Positions 6,928-12,470 of a stretch of 12,470 nucleotides of DNA are shown here, piece by piece; positions within the stretch are counted from its first letter, which is position 1; every line of letters starts with the position of its first letter. The notes under the pieces were generated by a model, which saw only the letters and a program-made list of their open reading frames with translations, was not told where the DNA came from and ran no database searches. A program made the position numbers and the translations under genes. The stretch lies in the NCBI GenBank assembly GCA_024638545.1, contig JAHEKD010000020.1, forward strand, positions 1 through 12,470, read 5' to 3'. The DNA comes from Gammaproteobacteria bacterium. Lineage in GTDB: Bacteria; Pseudomonadota; Gammaproteobacteria; Arenicellales; JAHEKD01.

Positions 6928-7635
6928 TTAACTTTTAGCGTCTCGTTCTTTCATAGCCAGCGTTACATTTGAAATGGCCGTGGTCAAATGGCTTTTTAAT
7001 GCTCTCGACGCTTTTTGCGGATCTCGTGATAATAATGCATCGATGATCGTTTGATGCTCACGAATTGTTTTAGCCCTGCTGATTTTCCGTTGGGATGAGA
7101 TAAATCGTGCGCGCCAAAGGCGGGCATTATAGGTGGCGTGGGTTTTCATCAGCGGCTGATTGTGCCCCGCTGCAACTATGGCGCTATGTATGGCCATATC
7201 ACGCTTGAATGAATCCATTGGCTCCTCCTTGCCCAGCATTGCAAAAAAATCGCTATTCATGGACGCGATTTTATCCAGCTCCTTGTCTGTGGCGTTAATA
7301 CAGGCCAGTTCACCACCCAGCCCCTCCAGTGCGCCCTGGACACGGAGATAGTCCGCTATCTCATCAATTGAAGGATTTGCTACACGTGGGCGTCTGGATG
7401 CAGAAAACTCGATCAATCCTTCGCGTTCCAGTAATCGAATGGCTTCGCGCAGCGGCGTTCTGCTGATCCCAAGGGCAGCTGACGTGTCCCGTTCAGGCAG
7501 CGGCATCCCGGGCGGGAATTTTTCCAGCAATATCATAGTGCGCAGCAGCTCAGCTGCATTATCAGCCAGGTTGCTGGGTTTTTTCAGCAAAACTTTGCTG
7601 TCAGCAAGTACTGCAAGGTCGATAATTTCAGACAT
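6928..7635 (-). CDS. GntR-family (FadR/FCD subgroup) transcriptional regulator
   Basis: The 235-residue protein has an N-terminal winged helix-turn-helix (about residues 20-88), with LPERDTSAALGISRTPLREA (46-65) as the GntR recognition region. An all-helical FCD ligand domain follows (about 95-225). D146, H150, H194 and H216 are placed as the usual metal ligands of FCD domains, which commonly bind carboxylates or sugar acids. It is the last gene of the leftward acid-sugar operon, three bases after the DHDPS-family gene, with GGGGAAAA as a ribosome site. It most likely represses this operon and is relieved by the substrate or a pathway intermediate. That is inference from family and position; its operator near the operon promoter would lie right of the window. 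Confidence 0.85.
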   Translation of the reverse strand: MSEIIDLAVLADSKVLLKKPSNLADNAAELLRTMILLEKFPPGMPLPERDTSAALGISRTPLREAIRLLEREGLIEFSASRRPRVANPSIDEIADYLRVQGALEGLGGELACINATDKELDKIASMNSDFFAMLGKEEPMDSFKRDMAIHSAIVAAGHNQPLMKTHATYNARLWRARFISSQRKISRAKTIREHQTIIDALLSRDPQKASRALKSHLTTAISNVTLAMKERDAKS

Positions 7636-7638
7636 AGT

Positions 7639-8556
7639 CTATTTTCCCCAATTTAACACTACCGGGTCCAGAGGCCTGATTAAGTCTATTAACTGAGTCC
7701 GCGTGTCAGGATGAAGCGGTGTCACCGGGTGCCGGCAGTATTCTGACTTTATTACACCACCCTCAACCATGGCAGCTTTTGCAGCGCGAAATCCACACTG
7801 CCGGTTTTCATGGTTTATTGAAGGTAGAACTCTTGCATAAGCCTCGACGGCCGAATGCCGATCACCGCGCGCAAACTGTTCCAGTACCGGTTTGATCTGA
7901 TCGGGGATGAGCGCGGATGTCATCGAACCGGTTGCTCCCGCATCCAGATCGGCAAGCAGTGTGATGGCCTCCTCTCCGTCAAACGGACCTTCAATTGATT
8001 CACCCCCGGCGTTGATTAACGCGCGCAGTTTTGCAGCCGTTCCGGCACATTCAATTTTAAACAATTTCAACATTTCTATGTCACGCGCCATTTTGACCAG
8101 CAGAGCAACCGGCAGGTCAACCCCGGAAAGCGGGGCGTCCTGCAGCATTATCGGAATTCCCACTTCGCCGACACGCGCAAACTGTTCGTAAGTTTGTTCG
8201 GCCGATCCTTTTAACAGTGCGCCGTGATAAGGTGGCATCATCATCACAATCTCTGCACCCAGCGATTTTGCCTGCTTTGCCCGCGCGACCACGATGTCGG
8301 TCGCAAAATGACTTATGGTTACAATAACCGGGACCCTTGCACCGATATGTTCAATACAGAGTGTGGTGAGTGTATCGCGCTCCTCGTCCGAGATTAAGAA
8401 TTGTTCTGAAAAATTAGCCAGAATACAAATTCCATCGACGCCCTGCTCGATCATGCAATCCAGTATGCAGCGCATGCTGCCGAGATCCAGCGCACCATCA
8501 TCGTTGAAGCTCGTTGGCGCAACTGGCCAGATTCCGGAATACTTGGGTTTCATCAT
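7639..8556 (-). CDS. DHDPS-family 2-keto-3-deoxy-sugar acid dehydratase (or aldolase)
   Basis: This 305-residue TIM barrel belongs to the dihydrodipicolinate synthase/N-acetylneuraminate lyase family. K167 in LFKIE is the Schiff-base lysine. Two classical positions are altered: the catalytic tyrosine of LYNVP-type motifs is replaced by MLQDAP (Q139), and the GTTGE loop reads ANFSEQ (47-52). Such changes occur in the subgroup that dehydrates 2-keto-3-deoxypentonates to 2-oxoglutarate semialdehyde, so true DapA activity is unlikely. The next enzyme would be the aldehyde dehydrogenase encoded just upstream, whose stop overlaps this start (ATGATGA at 8556-8550). Methionine 1 or 2 could serve as start. 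An aldolase giving pyruvate and glycolaldehyde is the main alternative. Exact substrate unknown. Confidence 0.75.
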   Translation of the reverse strand: MMKPKYSGIWPVAPTSFNDDGALDLGSMRCILDCMIEQGVDGICILANFSEQFLISDEERDTLTTLCIEHIGARVPVIVTISHFATDIVVARAKQAKSLGAEIVMMMPPYHGALLKGSAEQTYEQFARVGEVGIPIMLQDAPLSGVDLPVALLVKMARDIEMLKLFKIECAGTAAKLRALINAGGESIEGPFDGEEAITLLADLDAGATGSMTSALIPDQIKPVLEQFARGDRHSAVEAYARVLPSINHENRQCGFRAAKAAMVEGGVIKSEYCRHPVTPLHPDTRTQLIDLIRPLDPVVLNWGK

Positions 8557-9980
8557 GCCGCCTGATAAGTCGTCTTGACAATTGTATAGAACTCGCGTGC
8601 GTAAGCTCCCTGCTCTCGTGGACCGTAACTGGACCCTTTCCGGCCTCCGAAAGGCACATGGTAATCAACACCTGCCGTAGGCAGGTTGATCATCACCATT
8701 CCGGATTTGACATTGCGGCGAAAGTGATTTGCAAATTTCAGCGAGCGGGTACAGATTCCGGCCGACAAACCGAACTCGGTATCATTAGCGGTTTGCAGTG
8801 CCTCATCATAATCAGCAACCCTGATAACGCTCGCGCATGGCCCAAATATTTCCTCACGAGCAGAACGCATCTGGTTGTTGGCACCTGCGAATACAGCCGG
8901 ACGCTGGTAGAATCCAGGTCCATCAATGACCTCTCCTCCCGTTACCGTACAGCCTTCTTCCCTAGCCAGCGCCACGTATGACAAGTTCTGCTCCAGCTGA
9001 GTGCGATCGACCACCGGACCAATTTGTGAAGAACTGTCGAGCGCGTCGCCAACAACCAGCTTTCCCGCCGCAAGCGTCAATTTCTCCAGAAAACTGTCGT
9101 GAATGGATTCAGTCACTATCAATCTTGATGATGCTGTACAGCGTTGCCCGGTTGAAAAGAAGGCACCATTCAGGCAGGCATCAACCGCAACCTCCATATC
9201 AGCATCATCAAGCACCACCATCGGGTTCTTGCCTCCCATTTCCAGCTGTACTCGTTTTCCGGTCTCGGCACACTTGACAGCAATTTCATGCCCGGTAGGC
9301 ACCGAACCGGTAAAACTTATCGCATCGATTCCGGGATGCTCCACCAGCCGTTTTCCAGTCTGGCGCCCGCTGCCCATCACCAGGTTAAACACACCGGCCG
9401 GGCAGCCCGACTGCAGCAGGATATTGGCGATTTCCCAGGCGCAGCCCGGTGCCAGTTCGGCAGGTTTTAATATAACGCAATTTCCATAAGCCAGCGCAGG
9501 GGCAACTTTCCAGGCCGGTATCGCTATAGGAAAGTTCCAGGGAGTGATCAACCCAACCGTGCCTATGGCCTCACGCTCGACCAGCACGTCAACGCCCGCT
9601 CTGACCGATGGCAGAACATCGCCAGCGAGCCGCAGTGTCTCACCGGCAAAAAACTTGAATATTTGGGCAGCCCTGGTCACTTCACCGACACCCTCTGCCA
9701 GGGTCTTGCCCTCTTCACGTGATAACAGTCGACCCAACTCTTCGCGGCGTGACATGATTGTTGCACCAGTTGCTTCGAGTATGTCGTGTCGAAACTGGGG
9801 GCTTGACCCTGACCATTCTCCAAACACATTCCGGGCTGCTGCCACCGCCTGATCCACAGTGCGCGTATCGGCACGAGCATATTTACCGATTACATCTTGT
9901 GTATTTGAGGGATTAATATTTTCGACAGAATCAGCTTCCTCAACCCATTCTCCGGCAACAAGATTGCTGTAATGCTTCAT
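8553..9980 (-). CDS. NAD(P)-dependent aldehyde dehydrogenase, probable 2-oxoglutarate semialdehyde dehydrogenase
   Basis: This 475-residue enzyme of the aldehyde dehydrogenase superfamily is of normal length and complete. Key residues are N149 in PWNFP, K172 in LKPAE (cofactor binding), the FTGSVPTG loop (223-230), the general base E247 in LEMGGKNP and the catalytic C281 in GQRCTASSR. ALDHs next to an enolase-family sugar-acid dehydratase and a DHDPS-family dehydratase usually oxidise 2-oxoglutarate semialdehyde to 2-oxoglutarate. If the DHDPS-like enzyme is an aldolase, glycolaldehyde would be the substrate instead. The start is supported by GGAG (9990-9987) seven bases before ATG. It begins three bases after the dehydratase stop and overlaps the DHDPS-family gene by four bases, so the three enzymes are made together. 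Confidence 0.85.
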   Translation of the reverse strand: MKHYSNLVAGEWVEEADSVENINPSNTQDVIGKYARADTRTVDQAVAAARNVFGEWSGSSPQFRHDILEATGATIMSRREELGRLLSREEGKTLAEGVGEVTRAAQIFKFFAGETLRLAGDVLPSVRAGVDVLVEREAIGTVGLITPWNFPIAIPAWKVAPALAYGNCVILKPAELAPGCAWEIANILLQSGCPAGVFNLVMGSGRQTGKRLVEHPGIDAISFTGSVPTGHEIAVKCAETGKRVQLEMGGKNPMVVLDDADMEVAVDACLNGAFFSTGQRCTASSRLIVTESIHDSFLEKLTLAAGKLVVGDALDSSSQIGPVVDRTQLEQNLSYVALAREEGCTVTGGEVIDGPGFYQRPAVFAGANNQMRSAREEIFGPCASVIRVADYDEALQTANDTEFGLSAGICTRSLKFANHFRRNVKSGMVMINLPTAGVDYHVPFGGRKGSSYGPREQGAYAREFYTIVKTTYQAA

Positions 9981-9983
9981 TAT

Positions 9984-11159
9984 TTACTCCTTAATATTAA
10001 AATGCTTTTGATGATCACTCGATATCTCTATGCCGAGTCCCGGTTTATTTTCGTCAAGCTGCAGAAATCCATCTTCCGCCTCAGGGTCGCCATCAAAAAT
10101 GTAGTAGAACAACTCATTGCCAACCTCAACGTCGTTAACGGGAAAATACTCACTCATCGGGCAATTCGCGTTAGCCATGGTCAGGTGATAATTATGTGCC
10201 TGGCCGGCATGTGGTATGACCGGCACCTGGTAGGCCTCGGCGAGTGCATTTATTTTCTGGGCTGCAGTAATGCCGCCGACCCGGTTGGTATCATACTGAA
10301 TTACGCTGACTGCGTTCAAATCAAGCAGCTGCCGAAATCCAAACAACGTGAACTCGTGCTCCCCACCGGAAATTGGCACAATTCCCATACTATTCAGTTC
10401 GGCATAACCGTGAATATCATCAGCAATCACCGGTTCTTCCAGCCAGCGCGGTTCATACGGGGCCAGTTTGGGCAGCATGCGTTTGGTGTAATCGAGGTTC
10501 CAGCCCATGTAGCATTCAAGCATTAAATCGTTATCGTAGCCGATGACTTCGCGCAGCGCTTCAACCCGTACAAGGTTTTCACGAACACCCGGCATGCCGT
10601 CCTTGGGACCAAATCCAAAACGAGATTTATAGGCCCTGTAACCCTGCTTTAAGGCCGTTTCGGCTTCAGCCTGCATGGCATCAATATTGTCCGCGTAGAG
10701 CTTGGAATAATAAACCGGAATCTTTTCCTTGGTGCGCCCGCCCAATAGCTTGAATACGGGTTTGTTAACAAGTTTTCCCATCAGGTCCCATATGGCGATA
10801 TCGACAGCTGAAATCGCCGTCATACCTATACCCTTGCGCCCCCACGCATGAGTCGTCCGGTACATTTTCTCCCACAGGTATGCATAGTCGAATGGATCTG
10901 CGCCAATGACTAATGGCGCATAGTACTGGTCGATAGCCAGTTTAACCAGGTCGGGCGCAAGCGCAGCGTTTCCGATACCAATGGTTCCGTCCCGGGCTTC
11001 TATCTCGCACGTTAACCAGCCATGGAAACGAAATGATTGCATCGCATCGCCTTCCTCACGAAGAATATCGGATGCATTTGTACAGAATTTAGCCTGCGGC
11101 GGCACGGTAGGACCCGTCCAGTTCCAAACGCGGGTCTTTACAGATTTAATCGTATTCAA
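9984..11159 (-). CDS. enolase-superfamily acid-sugar dehydratase (L-rhamnonate dehydratase-like)
   Basis: The protein is 391 residues from a TTG start at 11159, one base after the TctA stop, with GGGAG (11170-11166) six bases upstream. The ATG at 11225 would add 22 atypical residues inside tctA. Mandelate racemase-group features, numbered from the TTG: K178-S-R180; metal ligands E215 (LMLECYM), E241 (WLEEP) and E267 (SGGEHEF); a D290-H317 dyad (QYDTNRVGG and IPHAGQAHN). The C-terminal half resembles RhmD. It should remove water from an aldonate to give a 2-keto-3-deoxy acid for the DHDPS-family enzyme downstream. If 2-oxoglutarate is the end product, a five-carbon acid such as L-lyxonate or L-arabinonate fits better than L-rhamnonate. 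Substrate not proven. Confidence 0.82.
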   Translation of the reverse strand: MNTIKSVKTRVWNWTGPTVPPQAKFCTNASDILREEGDAMQSFRFHGWLTCEIEARDGTIGIGNAALAPDLVKLAIDQYYAPLVIGADPFDYAYLWEKMYRTTHAWGRKGIGMTAISAVDIAIWDLMGKLVNKPVFKLLGGRTKEKIPVYYSKLYADNIDAMQAEAETALKQGYRAYKSRFGFGPKDGMPGVRENLVRVEALREVIGYDNDLMLECYMGWNLDYTKRMLPKLAPYEPRWLEEPVIADDIHGYAELNSMGIVPISGGEHEFTLFGFRQLLDLNAVSVIQYDTNRVGGITAAQKINALAEAYQVPVIPHAGQAHNYHLTMANANCPMSEYFPVNDVEVGNELFYYIFDGDPEAEDGFLQLDENKPGLGIEISSDHQKHFNIKE

Positions 11160-11160
11160 T

Positions 11161-12470
11161 CTATTCTCCCATTGATTCCATTGGTGATTTTTGTTTGAAC
11201 AACCTGCCCCAGAGCGATGGACCAAACAGGGCGAGTGCCGTGAGTATAAAAAAGAACAACGATAGTGGGCGTGTCAGCATCAGCCACCATTGCTCATCCA
11301 GCATCACCATTGACTGGCCGAGCCGGGTCTCCAGCATGCCGCCTAGAATCAGGCCTATTGCCATCGGTACGACCGAAAAGCCGTAACGCCGCATAAAAAA
11401 TCCAATAACGCCAAAACCAAGTGCAATCCAGACATCGATCATTGATTGCTCAAGCGCGTATGCACCAACCACCGAAAATGTAAACACGATCGGCCAAAGT
11501 ATGCGCGGCGGTATCAACGTAACCCGGGCAAACAGTTTTGCACCGCAGAGCCCGATAAAAAAGAACAGTAAATTCACAAAAAGCATTGACCAGAAAATTG
11601 CAAAAGCAAATTCGGCCTGCTCGGTGAACATCGTCGGTCCCGGGCGTATGCCGTGTACCATGAGCCCTGCAAGAATTACCGCTGCCGTGGGACTGCCCGG
11701 AATGCCGAGCGCCAGCGTCGGCACCATGGCCCCGCCGGTGGCGGAATTATTTGCGGCCTCAGAACCGGCTATACCTTCAATTGCACCTTTGCCAAATTCT
11801 TCAGGTGTTTTGGACCAGCGCTTGGCTTCGTTATAACCAATCATTGACGCAACGGTTGCCCCTTCGGCCGGTAAAATTCCGATAAATGTTCCAATACCGG
11901 ATGAACGTAATATGGTTCGCCAGACTTTCCTATAATCTTCACGGCTGGGCAGTTTAATTGTATCCATAATGACCCGCTTATGAACGATATGAATCCTGCT
12001 GGCCTGGATCAGAAGCTCAGAAATGCCGAAAACACCTATCATGACCGGTACAAATCCGATACCCTCGCTCAGCTCAGGCAAGCCAAATGTGAAGCGCTCG
12101 ATGGTTGTCAGCAGGTCCACACCTACAGTTGCCATGAGCACACCGAAAGCGCCGGAGATAATATTTTTTAACACCGAACCATCACCGATGGTCGCCAGCA
12201 TTGATAAACCAAACAGCGTCAGCGCGAAGTATTCCGGTGGCGCAAAATTATATGCCGCTCTTGCCATGAGCGGCGCGGCCGCCATCAAACAGATGACCGA
12301 GAATATACCGCCGATGGTTGAAGACACCGCTGCCATACCCAGTGCACGCCCCGCCTCACCCCGCTGGGCCAGCGGATAACCATCAAGACATGTGGTGGCG
12401 CTGGCGGAAGTGCCCGGCGTGTTAATCAAGATGGCTGTAATCGCGCCGGCGAATGTTGCCGCACAATAAA
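11161..12470 (-). CDS. TctA-family permease of a tripartite tricarboxylate transporter, 5' end outside window
   Basis: The frame is open to the right edge. The TTG at 12429 is internal: upstream codons read [18 protein letters not shown], a conserved TctA block. About 436 residues of a protein usually near 500 are present, mostly hydrophobic helices. [18 protein letters not shown] and [20 protein letters not shown] followed by [19 protein letters not shown] are the two hallmark pore regions. TctA is the large membrane subunit, which works with a small TctB and a periplasmic TctC binding protein. Neither is in the window; they would be expected upstream, to the right. The gene heads the visible part of the leftward operon, so the cargo is presumably the acid sugar degraded by the enzymes that follow. 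Cargo is inferred from context only. Confidence 0.88.
   Translation of the reverse strand, partial: YCAATFAGAITAILINTPGTSASATTCLDGYPLAQRGEAGRALGMAAVSSTIGGIFSVICLMAAAPLMARAAYNFAPPEYFALTLFGLSMLATIGDGSVLKNIISGAFGVLMATVGVDLLTTIERFTFGLPELSEGIGFVPVMIGVFGISELLIQASRIHIVHKRVIMDTIKLPSREDYRKVWRTILRSSGIGTFIGILPAEGATVASMIGYNEAKRWSKTPEEFGKGAIEGIAGSEAANNSATGGAMVPTLALGIPGSPTAAVILAGLMVHGIRPGPTMFTEQAEFAFAIFWSMLFVNLLFFFIGLCGAKLFARVTLIPPRILWPIVFTFSVVGAYALEQSMIDVWIALGFGVIGFFMRRYGFSVVPMAIGLILGGMLETRLGQSMVMLDEQWWLMLTRPLSLFFFILTALALFGPSLWGRLFKQKSPMESMGE

Noticed and set aside
8514..9852. Several 60-155 residue + strand frames opposite the ALDH gene
   Set aside because: All are shadows of the intact aldehyde dehydrogenase frame, with no ribosome sites or family motifs.
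9972..10526. 184-residue open frame on the + strand
   Set aside because: It is antisense to the well-supported dehydratase gene, with no recognisable domain and a composition typical of a shadow frame.
11160..11225. ATG start of the dehydratase inside tctA
   Set aside because: The 22 added residues are polar and atypical; TTG 11159 with GGGAG six bases upstream fits the family start.
12427..12429. TTG 12429 as the start of the TctA gene
   Set aside because: In-frame upstream codons continue the conserved membrane block to the window edge, so the gene is partial.
1..12470. Defence system, mobile element, CRISPR or phage genes
   Set aside because: No repeats, transposase, integrase, nuclease or tRNA-like structures were found; all reliable genes are metabolic, transport or regulatory.

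Overview
The window looks like chromosomal DNA of a heterotrophic proteobacterium, most likely a marine-type gammaproteobacterium. That assignment is inferred from moderate GC content, tight Shine-Dalgarno-led operons and the presence of a beta-hydroxyaspartate cycle operon; no rRNA or other phylogenetic marker is visible. All twelve coding regions are metabolic, regulatory or transport genes. I see no mobile element, tRNA, rRNA or CRISPR array, and no stretch over 300 bases lacks a gene.

Left half, + strand (1-6458). The 3' part of bhcA and complete bhcB, bhcC and bhcD form a compact operon for the beta-hydroxyaspartate cycle. BhcA aminates glyoxylate to glycine using aspartate. BhcC condenses glycine with a second glyoxylate to beta-hydroxyaspartate. 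BhcB dehydrates that to iminosuccinate, and BhcD reduces iminosuccinate to aspartate. The net result is oxaloacetate from two glyoxylates without loss of CO2. Downstream on the same strand lie an NCS2-type (AzgA-like) permease and allE, the bicupin (S)-ureidoglycine aminohydrolase of purine/allantoin breakdown. Purine breakdown ends in glyoxylate, so the arrangement suggests purine-derived glyoxylate is fed to the cycle. A perfect TATAAT with an inverted repeat just downstream precedes allE, and a good intrinsic terminator follows it.

Right half, - strand (12470-6474). A second gene block is transcribed leftward and converges on allE. It holds a TctA-type tripartite tricarboxylate transporter permease (5' end outside the window), an enolase-superfamily sugar-acid dehydratase close to L-rhamnonate dehydratase, an aldehyde dehydrogenase, a dihydrodipicolinate synthase-family enzyme and a GntR/FCD regulator. 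All are overlapping or within a few bases of each other. The set fits oxidative degradation of an acid sugar (aldonate) through 2-keto-3-deoxy acid and 2-oxoglutarate semialdehyde to 2-oxoglutarate. After a 106-base gap comes an orphan plant-type [2Fe-2S] ferredoxin gene, whose 3' end meets allE.

Taken together this is an accessory carbon-acquisition region. One arm turns glyoxylate, probably from purines, into oxaloacetate/aspartate, and the other probably turns imported acid sugars into 2-oxoglutarate. The functional coupling of the two arms and the substrates of both transporters are inference.
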